From Glandiceps talaboti (lineage: Eukaryota > Hemichordata > Enteropneusta > Spengelidae), in assembly GCF_964340395.1 (NCBI RefSeq), contig NC_135571.1, positions 3,021,611-3,085,610 on the forward strand: 64,000 nucleotides of DNA, read 5' to 3'. Shown here piece by piece: positions 36,500-48,275 of the stretch. The translations under genes and the position numbers were made by a program. The notes under the pieces were generated by a model, which ran no database searches, was not told the DNA's origin, and saw only the letters and a program-made list of their open reading frames with translations. Positions within the stretch are counted from its first letter, which is position 1, and every line of letters starts with the position of its first letter.

Positions 36500-36955
36500 T
36501 GTTTGGCTCGACAATAATCTTACAAACATTGTTACATTTTATCATCAGAATCGACAAAAATTAAATACACTTGACTTGCTACTTTTTAATCCACGGACAG
36601 GCCACGAAAGAGTTGTATGTTTGGCCAAACACTATCTTGCTAAAATTGCTACATTTTAACGTCTGGCTTGACGAAAATCTTACAATCAAACCAATTGCAA
36701 TATTTTCTTTGTGTAAGATACCCTTATCTTAGCAGATATATACATTGTAACAACATATCATTTTCCCCGGCATGCCAATATACTAAAATGTACCAAATTT
36801 ACATGCACATTTTGTCCTGTCAGGACAATAAATAGTGAAGTTGAAATATAGTGAAATTGATAAAGTTTTTTGTTGAGCCAAACGATGCAATGTAACAATG
36901 TTACTAAGATTTATAATACAGATGTAGAAAGATAGTGTCGAGCCTGACGTGGGTT
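36500..36955. repeat. 43-bp minisatellite foldback family, locus 2
   Basis: Degenerate direct units (TTGGCTCGACAATAATCTTA, ATTGCTACATTTTAACGTCT) at 36,500-36,690 and inverted units (GAGCCAAACGATGCAATGTA, GTCGAGCCTGACG) at 36,860-36,955. More decayed than locus 1. Confidence 0.8.
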
Positions 36956-37460
36956 TGTTTCACTGGATTTCACAATAAATGACAGCAACAAGAAGACCTT
37001 ATCGGTCATTTTTTGTAAACCTTGACTCACAATCTTTAAGTTGAAACATTTTATTTTCCACTCAAACAAACGGTTCTGAATTAGCTGAAAGCTGAAAAAA
37101 TGTAACATCTTTACTATATCGTACTAGCTATGTACGATACCATACAGCTGGATAGTCTGTTAGATACGAGTCGTGCAACGCTATCCGTCAACACTCACCT
37201 CTGTACTAAAGTATCGGTCTGTACCGGCTAGGTCAAATGATTTAGGCCACTCCTTGAACATGTGATTAGAAGTTCGAACAGCTACGAGGTCATTATGTAG
37301 ATTTAAAAATCAAATTGACAAAACAGTTTCTGTTTCTGATGTTAAGAACGATTGTTGTTATGGTGATACTTGTTAAGTGTTTGTACTTTGATAAAATACT
37401 TTGACAGACTATTTATGTTTACTATTGATGTAACATTAGAAGGGCTGGTCTCATAAATCA

Positions 37461-37540
37461 GCTTTAAAAGACTGATGTCATAGCATAGACCATACACGTG
37501 TATGGTCTATGATCATAGTCAGTTTGACACCTTTTAAAGC
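37461..37540. mobile_element. 80-bp palindromic MITE
   Basis: Perfect 10-bp ends GCTTTAAAAG and CTTTTAAAGC, with a perfect central 28-bp palindrome CATAGACCATACAC / GTGTATGGTCTATG (37,484-37,511). It would extrude as a hairpin. Confidence 0.8.
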
Positions 37541-39745
37541 ATAACGATATTTGATTGGCTGCAACCAAATCTGGTTACACTATGTAGAGTATTGGGTAGA
37601 CTGGTCCAGTTGTGGTTGAAGCCTGATAAAGCTGAACAACACGACGTATCTTACAGTCTAGCCCAAGAGCTGGGGGCGACAAAGGCAAATAAAGACAGAA
37701 TGGCATACGTCTATCAAAGAATACTTCTAGACTACATGTCTGTGAATATCTATCTGAAAAATTAATGCAAAATATTTCCTCAGCTTTTTAAAAATCACGA
37801 TTCTTAGAAAAAACGCCTCCATTTTATCAATCTCTCAAAGAACGCTTCTAAACTACATGTTCATATACCTATGTATTATCTTTGAAAAAGGTGAGTGTCA
37901 CTTTTTTCTCTTTCATCAAATCCAGCCTCAATTTTGTCTACAATGTATTTCAAAATGTCAAAGTATTTGAAAATAAAAGGTTGCCACCTCTTTCGAGAAC
38001 ATTATTTTACAATCATCTTCACTATGTCACCTCTTTCTAGAATATTATATTTTTTACTATCTCGCCATCGTATTGACAATAATAACATAAGCTTTATGAG
38101 ATATTTGATGTATAAATCTAGCAGTGTTGTGCAAAATTCATTTCATGGCTGCCTAGTGCCACATTTAAAATCACAATGCCCCAAAACGAATGGCATTTCT
38201 TGGAGGTACAACTTGCTGACGTCATCACCTTCCTCTCAATAGTTGGTGAAATGATGTGACAGTAACACGAACTTCAAGCTTCCGGATTAGTGATACATTC
38301 GTGGAACCTTTTCATCAAATACTCAATTCAAATGTTGATATTTCTGCGTCATTGAGCTGCATCCGTAAAGGCTGTTGTATTTTGTATAGCACTGACGTCA
38401 TGGCTTGCTTGTGACTTTCCGCGATATGGAAATGTCACGTGACACAGAACACGAAGTACGATTAAAATCTAAAAATGGTAGTGTTCATGACATCTATTAA
38501 ATGAAAAACGTTTTCTCTAGTTTTTTCTCCTTTCTCGATCTCTACTCCCGACGTGTCCACACCCGTCTGTGTACATTCTTTCGTTTATTGACAGTGGTGT
38601 AAAGCAGTTTCAAACTATCAAACTCAATGGATCGTCCGCCATTATCGACGAGCTAATTTCTCCATTCTTTGTAAAGAATCGGAATTTGGTCAATTTTCAT
38701 TTATACTTTGGTCAAATGTAGTCATCACATGTGTACAGTGTGAATGGCAGTATCCTACTAATCTGACACAATTCAATTTACAGGAGAAAACAACATGAAA
38801 ATAATGAGAAAAACACAGAACTCATCTGAGAACTTGCTTCCGGGCTATTGCACTGAAATTTGCTTTCTAAGTATGTTAATATATTCATGAAAATGGGATG
38901 TATAAACCATGTAAGTGTCATTATGAAAAAAAAATAGTCTCATTAAATATTCATTTACATTTATGCTAATTAGTAATCAGGTTTGCTTCCTTGCGCAGAC
39001 AAATTTCCCGCGTCTTATGAATCTGACTACACTTTTTAGAAATTATTTGATGGTCACAAGAGAGACGTAAAGTTATTTGACCTTTACTCAGAATATAAAC
39101 TTTTTAAAAATAATACTGGTGTTTCGATTTATAAACTCTTTCGGGAATACTACAACATTCAGTCGTATGGTGGCGCTAATCCGTGCAACTGATTCCTTGC
39201 TTGATCTAAGTAAATAATCCAATCCACTGAAAAATGAATATGAATCGTTGATAACCGTACTTCCAATTCATATTTTAACTTATTTTGGCGGGAAAAACCA
39301 CATCTTCAAACAAAATTCTCAGTTTTTGGCAATTTAACATCTAATTTTAGATTGATGTCCGAGAAATAATGTTCATGAATGTCTTCATGCAAAACTTTGA
39401 GATCATAAAAAATAAAAAAAAATACTAAAATGTAATCCTCTATAGAGTACTAAGTTTCGATTATTTACAAATGTGTGTGTAAGGAGCGAGTTGAAAGTAT
39501 ATTGTTCACACGAAATTTTCTTTATGATCTGTCCAGTGTCACTTCAAGATTTCAAGAAAATCGTCTTACTGGCAACAAATAAAACCCAAAATTGTCTTAT
39601 AATCATAAATTGGCACATTATTAGAAGAAAAATAAACTACAATTTTACAAAATCTGAAACACTTCAGTTCGTATGATTGCAACAACCCCCAAAACTGATG
39701 ACGTAACACTCAATTTCAAAGGTCGTCATCTAACATGGCAAGTTT
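37541..39745. other. Gene-free stretch downstream of the pseudophosphatase
   Basis: No gene supported. It would hold the 3' UTR of the minus-strand pseudophosphatase next to 39,745; I see no canonical minus-strand AATAAA in the first 300 bp. Confidence 0.4.
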
Positions 39746-40990
39746 TTAAACCCATGCCTGTTGAGCGGCATTGTGAGAATTTCCCTGTACCGACTTTTGT
39801 GTCTCCATATCGAATAGGAAAGATGGCGCTTTTCCAGGGTGTAACTTAAGCTCGAGTTTTTCCAATGATCGTTGAAATCCCGAATTCATATGTATACCTG
39901 GTCGTCGTTTCTTGACCAAGTGGTAAGCATCGTACAGGTTCATGTGGCGACATTGCAGGAGGTACTGTACAACGGCAACGATACAACGTGACCGACCGTG
40001 GTTGCTGTGGACCAACACGTTCCGATCTTTCATCCTCGCGGCTTCCAAAAAGTTATTTATTTCTTGAAAATATGGCACGATATCTTCCTTTTCACAATTA
40101 CGGACAGAGATGTTCAATCTTGCGCGGGAATGTTTCCATGGTGATGGACAGGAACATGGGAAATCTTTCACCTTAGATCGAGGTATGTCTTTTGGTAGAA
40201 TGTTACTCATGTCAATAATACTGTGGATATTCAAACGACAGAGCAAAGGTTCATTGTACGCTGCTTCGATGTTCCCCAGGTATAGAAAATCCAGGACTTG
40301 CGACACGTTCTGATCTCCGTAATAAATTGGTATCTGTTCGACCTCGGTTATGCTTTCTGGTGGAACAACTTTCTTACCGGGCAAAGTGGCCGATGGCGGC
40401 GGCGACTTTTCTTCTGGTTCTCTAACGGACATGAAATTCCACGGCGAAGAGCCAAATTTTAACTTTTCAGTTGGTGAAGTTAGCGACGGAATCGTGCTGG
40501 AGTATTTTGACTTGGGTGAATCATCGATTCGAATCGTCGGAATAACTTTACTGAGATCAAGAACTTCATTCGAGCTGTATATTGACGTCACTGATGACTT
40601 GATGGAGTCCTTACTGTTCGATCTGGTCGAGATGGACGAAGTGTTGAACGGTATGATATTGATTTTTGGCGGGTCGCTACTCGTGCTCGACTGTCGACTC
40701 TGCCATCTTGAAAAACTGTCCACTCGTGAACGGGATACAGTCGTAGCTCCGTCGCTCGACACAGACATTTGTAACTTCCGATGTGTATTTACGGTCAACA
40801 TGGAGTCCCCATATACAGGCTCGTTCAGCAAGTTCGGACATGATGCCACAGTGCGAGAGCTAGTAAACGTCTGGCCCGGCATTTGGATACTCTCATACGA
40901 GGGATCAATTGCACCGTCGCTGTATTTTTTCCTCGGAATGTGCGTCAAAATAAGATCTTCTCTAATCGGCGTCACTGCCATGACATCCAA
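39746..40990 (-). CDS. STYX-like dual-specificity pseudophosphatase
   Basis: A single uninterrupted 414-codon frame. Residues 1-215 are Ser/Thr/Pro-rich and probably disordered; residues about 222-382 form a dual-specificity phosphatase domain (IPIYYGDQNVSQVLDFLYLG, then SIIDMSN, the P-loop region, AYHLVKKRRPGIHMNSGFQR). The signature HCxxGxSR reads H328-S-N-H-G-R-S-R335: the nucleophilic Cys is Ser329 (AGC, one base from TGC). The usual general acid Asp in the V-x-D loop is Asn298 (ISVRNCEKED). Such proteins (STYX type) bind phospho-targets without hydrolysis. The lack of introns suggests a retrogene or one large last exon. A good acceptor (TTTACACAG at 41011-41010) lies 19 bases upstream of the ATG, which favours a spliced 5' UTR. 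No closer orthologue was recognised. Confidence 0.9.
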   Translation of the reverse strand: MDVMAVTPIREDLILTHIPRKKYSDGAIDPSYESIQMPGQTFTSSRTVASCPNLLNEPVYGDSMLTVNTHRKLQMSVSSDGATTVSRSRVDSFSRWQSRQSSTSSDPPKINIIPFNTSSISTRSNSKDSIKSSVTSIYSSNEVLDLSKVIPTIRIDDSPKSKYSSTIPSLTSPTEKLKFGSSPWNFMSVREPEEKSPPPSATLPGKKVVPPESITEVEQIPIYYGDQNVSQVLDFLYLGNIEAAYNEPLLCRLNIHSIIDMSNILPKDIPRSKVKDFPCSCPSPWKHSRARLNISVRNCEKEDIVPYFQEINNFLEAARMKDRNVLVHSNHGRSRCIVAVVQYLLQCRHMNLYDAYHLVKKRRPGIHMNSGFQRSLEKLELKLHPGKAPSFLFDMETQKSVQGNSHNAAQQAWV

Positions 40991-41008
40991 GAATAAATAT
41001 TTCGTTCA

Positions 41009-41020
41009 CCTGTGTAAAGA
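41009..41020 (-). promoter_or_regulatory. Putative 3' splice site of a 5' UTR exon for the pseudophosphatase
   Basis: On the minus strand CTCTTTACACAG precedes GTGAACG and the start codon. The position just before the ATG suggests that the coding exon begins here, after an untranslated first exon that I cannot place. Confidence 0.4.
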
Positions 41021-43020
41021 GACCACAAGACACAGAGTCAGAATAAAATGAAATCCTATCTCGATATCAATCTATCCAAGTTAATAATTTATAAAAGGAT
41101 CATTTGTAGACAAAAAAATGACGAAAACGCAGAAATCTAATCTGTATACACTAATGCGGAGTTCAGATACAGTATCAATACAACGCGGCTCTTCAGAGAC
41201 GTACATATCATGCATAGTATACAAATCGTTGCAATCGTTGGCGGGAAAACCCATAACTAAATGATTAGTTACTAAGGGCATAGTCATGAATTACAGGGGA
41301 AGGGGCCAGTATTTCTAGAAGTCCAGAGTGTGAAACGGATTGCCCTGTCCCTCCTATATCACTATATCACTGATACTTACTGTGATCAAATGATATCACT
41401 GCACAAAAAACAGTGACTCCCTCCCCTTACAATTTGTGTCCAGTCCCTAGAAATATTGCTCAGTTTCTTCTATTATAATACAAATTTGAATAATTTGTGA
41501 TTCGTTCTTTCCAATTTATCGATCTTTGTATGCAGAATATTAGCTCGAATAACCAAGCAAACCAATATACTCGAATCATGTATATTACCACGTATATGCC
41601 CTTAAGTTAATGGGATCAGATGTTGCCATCAACTGAGCAAAATTAGTATTTTACTGGGAGCAGTGATAAAAGTATAATTTATCTTTGTTTTGGTCACATT
41701 CACTGTCGCATTCTCCACGTTCAATTTATTAAATGATACTATCGATTTTTTCAGCACCTGCTTCCATCGTGCAAACAAGACATACATTTTTAAACTAAGA
41801 CTGTCTGTCCTCTTTATGGCAATACTACCTCACATTTTTTGTTGTTATTGTAAAAAAAATGTGCTCAAACTAGACCTGCCAGAATGAAATTAGTCAATGA
41901 TTTCTTTCTGGGGTTTTTTCTTCACATATCAGATAGGTTGAGAGATAAGAAACAACGCCTTTATTTATTTGTATAAGGTTATCTTACAAACACCCCCCCC
42001 CCTCCCCTTGAAGGCACTATATATACGTCTCCGAATTATACTTTCGTTTACGGCCAGAAGTGAACTGAGGATGATGGGTAAATGTAAAATAGTGACACAG
42101 CTGTAAATTGGTGTGACAAGCTGTAAAGCAGTGTGTTAACATGATTAAAATAACCTGTAAAACAGTGTAACGATTAACTAAGGCTTATTACATAACAAAC
42201 ATACGACTGTGATATCAACTGTGTTTCATAATAATCACAACACTATCTTCGTACTTACAACGTTTCTGAATAAACCATTACAAGTCGGTCCGTGACCGAT
42301 CGCGGTCATTTCAAATTTTCAAAACCAAATTTGGAAATAGGTTGGTCTCGAACGGTCACAGACCAGACCCAAGTCTATCCAAATGTACGATTTCATAAAC
42401 TTCATTACAGAGCGCATTATACCATGCATTGTATACATTCGAACAGGAAATATGAAATTTATACCCAGATCGTTCTATGTCATAATATGTTTTTCAAGTT
42501 ATAGCCTTCGCAAATGTGAACTTATTATTCTTCGTTATTTTTCTTCATTCAGCTGGAAAATACTCCTGACCTAACACTTTTGTCACTTCTCGTCATCAAC
42601 TCATAGTGACAAGGCCCCTTATGCTACTCAGTATTTCCCTCGGCTGAATAGAGATACATATTGGGCAATAATACATAATTATGTACTGTATAGACGAAAA
42701 GTGTTTTACTGGTAGTTGTATGATGCAAATATTGTCGACAGTATAAAAATTAAATAACACTACCTTCACTACACAAGCAGAAGAAAAGTTAATGTTATAG
42801 CTTTTTCATTCTGTCAGGTGTCACCAATTCACGACCTGTAATTTAACAGATCACCAGTCGAACTGAAGAAACGTCCAGGATAGGACTTAAAACTGTTGCC
42901 ATTCAAAACAACAGCAAGTCCGGTCGGTAGGATAGATTATAATTACTTCCTTATTAACTTCATACCCGGATGATTGAGAACATTCATAGACGTTGTAGCT
43001 TCGTCTCAGCATATGTTTCT
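41021..43020. other. Gene-free stretch right of the pseudophosphatase
   Basis: It should contain the promoter and 5' UTR exon(s) of the minus-strand gene, but none can be placed. C-run at 41,991-42,003. Family 5 repeat at 42,380-42,660. Confidence 0.4.
42380..42660. mobile_element. Repeat family 5, copy A
   Basis: Shared with 60,850-61,190 and 62,330-62,640: TTTATACCCAGATCGTTCTA, TTCTTCATTCAGCTGGAAAA, CTCATAGTGACAAGGCCCCT and a closing TCGGCTGAATAGAG that is inverted to the TTCATTCAGC block. The stem suggests a small foldback element. Confidence 0.75.
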
Positions 43021-43027
43021 CTATCTA

Positions 43028-43121
<94 letters not shown>

Positions 43122-43153
43122 TGTCTATCTGTCTGTCTGTCTGTGTCTGTCTT
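43021..43153 (+). repeat. (TGTC)n / (TGCC)n microsatellite
   Basis: A clean switch from TGTC to TGCC units and back to TGTC. The SVCLSVCLPAC frames are artefacts. Confidence 0.95.
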
Positions 43154-43544
43154 TCAAGAAGTAGATGTTTACGGAAGAAAGCATGCCTTGATAAGGAGAT
43201 GAATTACAGGGATAACGTCAAGATTCTGAAAGAGCTGGTGAGGTTGATAGACAAGAGAAAAACGACCTTGGGGCAAGATTCAAAACTTCAATCTCTTCTG
43301 TCTTGAATCGCCTTACATAAAATAGAATATATATGCAAACCTGAATAACTAAGTACAATGTTTTTGTCCAAGTATAAATTCACACTATGAGTTAATCTTT
43401 TCAATCCGTTGAAGCTCTCCGCGAGCAATGCAGTCATGATGACAGGATTTTTTTTACTCCATTTGCTGTTAAGTCCAATTGAATATAATCTCGCCATCAA
43501 TGTTAAGTCAGTTCAATAACCTGAACTTGATCACCGCCTGGACA

Positions 43545-43965
43545 TGACTCAACAAAAATCTTACTAACAATGGTACATTTTATCGTCTGATACGACAAAA
43601 ATCTTACCAACATCTGCTACATTTTATCGTCTGACTCGACAAAAATCTTACTACTAACAATGCTACATTTTATCGTCTGATATGACAAAAATCTTACTAA
43701 CACGGCTACATTTTATCGTCTGATATGACAAAAATCTTACTAACGCTGCTACATTTTATCGTCTGATTTGAAAAAAAATCTTACTAACACTGCTACATTT
43801 TATTGTCTGATACCACAAAAATCTTACTAACAATGGTATACAACATTTTATCGTCCTTCTCGACAAACATTTTACCAACAGTGCTACATTTTATCATCTG
43901 ACGCGACATAAAATCTTACTAAGTTTAACATTGCTACATTGTATCGTCTGATTCTACACAAATTC
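43545..43965 (+). repeat. 43-bp minisatellite family, locus 3
   Basis: About nine direct units of GACAAAAATCTTACTAACA, then (A/C)TGCTACATTTTATCGTCTG, AT. Units diverge by a few bases each. Unlike the other three loci, no inverted half is evident here. Confidence 0.92.
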
Positions 43966-44680
43966 GAACTGAATCAACTAAAACATATTCGACTGGAAAA
44001 AAAATGAATGAAGTTATTTTTCTTACTGCTAATTCTGTAACAACATACATTAATTTTAATAGCTGGGTCTAATACAGGCAAATAAGTCTAAGAGTAGACC
44101 CTAATAATATAAACTACTCCGTCTGCCAACACGACTATAAATTGATAAAGTTGTAAAAACTGTCCATGATATACTGCTTCAGTTTTCTCTGAGATAAGTG
44201 ATTTATGCCTTCGATGAGATTTACAATGATGGTCTTGATGCTGCTAGGAGTGTTTTTAGAAGAAACACGATACGATCGTTTCAGGAATGTATTTTTCATG
44301 GAATGTATTAGATCCTAGCAGTTTAAAGAATATTACACATTGTACTTGTGATCTTAATTCATTCCAGACAGATACTGTCATCACATCCCATAATTGATAT
44401 CTTGCGAACGATTTTACGACAACCCCAAGGGTATGTTTTTACGACAAAACCATAAGGTACGTTTTACGATAAGACATTATTTACAATTACTTATTACATG
44501 GCGAACGATAACCACTTCCTTTTAACTTTACCATTTTATTACCATCTGAAGGACAAGACACCTGTCTTGCGAATACATAAGTAAGCCAGGTACAAACATA
44601 GAACAGTGACCATTCATTGCTATAGATACAAATCAGGCTTGTGCTAGAGGGTCTTACACTATTCCTATCAATAACTTAAC

Positions 44681-44905
44681 TATAGGCCGAACTACCTAGA
44701 TTTGGTAGAAAACTGTATTTTTGTAGTATTAGTCTCTACACTTTTGCCGTGAGCCGAGTTTTTAATAGCGGAACTTGTAAATAATTGTAATCCCAGACAT
44801 GCTCAAGACTCCGGTTTTTTTCCATTCACACTTGTGAGGTCTCGCAAGAAATTGTGGATGCGGAAACTGACATCAACTTAAAAAGACAATATAATTCTTA
44901 TTCTA
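44681..44905. mobile_element. Family 4 fragment
   Basis: Contains ATAGGCCGAACTACCTAGAT and GTGGATGCGGAAACTGACAT, CAACTTAAAAAGACAATATA, matching 5,180-5,235 of copy A. The right end is absent. Confidence 0.65.
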
Positions 44906-47375
44906 ATATATTGATGGAGATGTTTTATTTGCATCACAATGTTCATAGACTACGCCTATGTGCACATTTTGTAGAAAATGGATAAAGATTATATATTCAA
45001 AAACTGACCCTTGATAACGTGTTATACAGTTGTAATAAATATCTTAAAAATCAAATTTGCAAAACAGTCACTATATAACATTGTTATCAACCTTTGGTGG
45101 AAATTTGTTGTACAGACTATTTTCAACGAGTTGCTTCCTTGAGACACCTATATGTAGTGCATATTATAGTGTAGTTATTATGGCCATTTTTAACACGAAA
45201 CACTTGTTCCTCTTTCTTCCTTCCAAACCATATCATTAATAAGGCAAAAAAAACGTATGCGGCATAGCACTTTCCTTACGCGCAAAGTCGGAAGTGACTA
45301 GATGTGCGATTTGTTTTCATTAATAGAACAGAATTTTGAGGGCTATTAATTATGATAAAGTGTGTGGTAGACCAAGATTTGATGACAGATTTCCACTTAA
45401 TTTTGTGATAACAAACCTATAAATCATTACACTTATGACCTACTCTGACCTTTGACCTCGTCGATGAAATTTCCTGATAAAATGGCGGCCACAAAAATAG
45501 ATTAATGGCGCATAGACACGTATAGAAACTGAATTCCAGTAAATGGTTGTTTGACGTCTTCTATATTGAGATATTTTGGCATTATCTCAGTTGGATAACG
45601 TGCGTGTACAGGATTTCAAGTCAACCTGCCCAATGTGGTATGCTCACGCAGACGACGATCGAACATGTGGCGCCAAAACAACCACCCATAGCTACACGTC
45701 AGAGATGGCACATGAAAACGTTAACATTTTAGTGAAACCTACCTACAAAGGGTATACTGTTCACAGATATCGCATATTCCAAGCGCTCGTCTGACGTCAA
45801 TACAAACGTAAGCCAAAAAAACTTACCAGTATTACTACAACTTCATGAAGTAGAAAATGGCCTTGGTCGATATGATTGCATGACATGTATACTGATACAA
45901 TAACTGCTGATACAGTACAGTTGAGTATAAATACACACCATAAAACGTCAGCACTTCCCGTCAGTGTTGTCGTTTTTATGGACCTTTGAGCTGATGTAAA
46001 CGTAAGATAAACAGGCAGCAGCTGTCCGGCCGTGTTTAGTATCATATCAAATACCACTAAGAAGATTACATTTATCCCTTTGTATACGAATTGATGCACA
46101 TATTGTGCAATGTGGCTTAAATGGGTATAAATTAGGCATTTTCTTAATGTTTTACTGTAGTTATTATAGTTTACCGGAACAAGTTATCTTATTGAACTGG
46201 ACTTTTAATAAGTCGGATGATAAAAGCTCACAATCATAAAGCTCTATCAAGCTTTTACTGAAGGTTTCATTAACTTTGAAAATCAACCAAATGTACAAAA
46301 AATTCAATCTTTCTCAATTAAATGTTTGTCGGTCAATAAAATATCTTGTTACCCTATAGTGGCAAACGATTATATAAATTTCGCGCGTTGGTCATTTTCA
46401 TGGTTACAATTTTGAATAATTTATGTACGGATCTCTTTTGTCTATAAAATGTAACTTTTCTCTCAGTCAAAAGTGTATTGGTCATACATGATATTAGCAT
46501 ATGGCGGGAAAATGTTACTAAATGGCTCAAAGTCCATACATCAGAACATCTACCCGCCCCGCCTATTCTAAAATTGAGTGTATTCGGAACCACACAATTG
46601 TTTTTGTTAGGCCTAAATCAAATAAAATTGATTTTTAGGTCCACACTCAAAAATCAACGCCCTCAACAGCGATTACGATTTCAACCTATATAATGGATAA
46701 TACCGACCACTGATTAACATACGATACCTAATCATGGTATTTAAAATTTTCAGTGAACACATTGTGGTTATCTGATCGTAAAATGATACTCCAGAGTAGT
46801 ATAGTTTTAACATGGTCGAAAACTGAGCTTCTGCTCAAGATTTGAACTTATCACAACACCATCTACAGATAATATTGACCACTATTTAACAAATACTATG
46901 TCTTGTTATAGGTAAATGACAAGTTTATAGTGAATATATCTTTGGTTATTTGATGAAAAAAATGTCCCAGTTGCAGCTAATGCAGGTTTTAAAACCCTGT
47001 TCTATCACCAGAAGTAGTAAACAGAGTAAAAACATATAAATTTATAAGCTTTTTATGACAATTTCGCTGGCATATATATGGTGGCATTTATATGTTACTC
47101 ATTTCCGTTTTTCTGACAATTTTACTGGCATATATATGATGGCAGAAACACCACTCATCCTATAAATTTTAACTGATTCCAAAGCAACTTTAATATGTCA
47201 TAAGAACATAAATTTGACGATAATTACATTAATATTTCTGCGTATATGTTTGTTAACTCGTAAAAAGTGGGTAAATACTAATTGCAAAGCAATAATCCTA
47301 TAGCTATTAGGGTTGCGATTTCCAATTGAAGACATATGATATTTTATGCGCTAGCAAGAACAGATTCCATTCGTT
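44906..47375. other. Gene-free stretch with family 4 and family 8 fragments
   Basis: 46,555-46,612 carries the right end of family 4 (CCGCCTATTCTAAAATTGAG ... GTTAGGCCTAAAT), joined directly to family 8 (46,632-46,800). A second family 8-like unit follows at 46,850-46,995. AAAATGGCGGCCAC at 45,480, a YY1-like word, is followed at once by a stop (MAATKID). No gene supported. Confidence 0.45.
46632..46800. repeat. Dispersed repeat family 8, copy B
   Basis: Same-orientation match to 24,945-25,145 (GGTCCACACTCAAAAATCAA, CGATTACGATTTCAACCTA, CTAATCATGGTATTT, TTTTCAGTGAACACATTGTG). Confidence 0.7.
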
Positions 47376-47746
47376 CAATTCAATTCAACATTCAATTTAA
47401 CATTCAATTCAACACAACTCAACTCAACTCAACTCAAATTCAATTCAGTTCAGTTCGGTTCGGTTCAGTTTAGTTCTGTTCAGTTCATTTCAATTCAATT
47501 CAATTCAATTCAATTCAAATCAATTCAATTCAATTCAATTCAATTCAATTCAACTCAACTCAGCTCAGCTCAGCTAAGCTCAGCTCAACTCAACTCAACT
47601 GAAATTCAAATGAACTCAAATTCAGTTCAATTCAATTCAATTCTATTCTATTCTATTCTATTCTATTCTATTCTATTCCATTCCATTCCATTCCATTCTA
47701 GTCCATTCCATTCTATTCCATTCTATTCTATTCTATTCTATTCTAT
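47376..47746 (+). repeat. Mosaic pentanucleotide array
   Basis: About 370 bp made almost wholly of five-base units that change in blocks: TTCAA, CTCAA, GTTCA/GTTCG, TTCAA again, CTCAG, CTCAA, TTCTA, TTCCA and TTCTA. Block homogeneity with stepwise one-base changes points to successive local amplifications. Confidence 0.95.
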
Positions 47747-48142
47747 GAATCTATTGCAATTTTCAATACAGAAGGAAAAGACACATCCCTGTAAAAATAA
47801 AATGTGACACATGATATCCTAGACGGATGATAAGGACATAAATCCTACTTACTTTGTTTCAATGCCAGTCTCACTTTATTTTGATATTAATTGCTGAAAT
47901 AAATCTTTCATTTCTGTCATTATACCTCTTCAGGACAAGTAATTCTATACAATTAAGCAAGGTGAGTTGTACCCGCATTTATATACTTAAAGAGGCTATT
48001 ATGTTACACAGAATACATACACGCCTCTTTCATACATTTGCCTACTATGGAAAAATTGGGCCATTACGCATCTTCTCTATCTAAATAGACTGTTACATTA
48101 TCAAATTATTTCTAGTCATTCTAATGAAAGGTCAGTTGATAG

Positions 48143-48275
48143 TTGTGAAAGGGGAAGGCAACTCCAGGAAATGAAGTTTTTTTCATAAACTGGATTCTGG
48201 AGAGTCATTTCATGATTTTACATTTACCTACACTTACTTGCGATTTCAGAATGACATCAAGTTAATTTTGCTATG
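48143..48275. repeat. Dispersed repeat family 7, copy B
   Basis: Inverted match to 15,476-15,602: AAAGGGGAAGGCAACTCCAG, GGAGAGTCATTTCATGATTT, CACTTACTTGCGATTTCAGA. Confidence 0.7.

Noticed and set aside
40350-41051. 233-codon plus-strand frame opposite the pseudophosphatase
   Set aside because: It is the antisense shadow of the recognised minus-strand gene, which has clear DUSP motifs.
45480-45505. AAAATGGCGGCCAC as a gene start
   Set aside because: The frame stops after seven codons (MAATKID) with no good donor in between.
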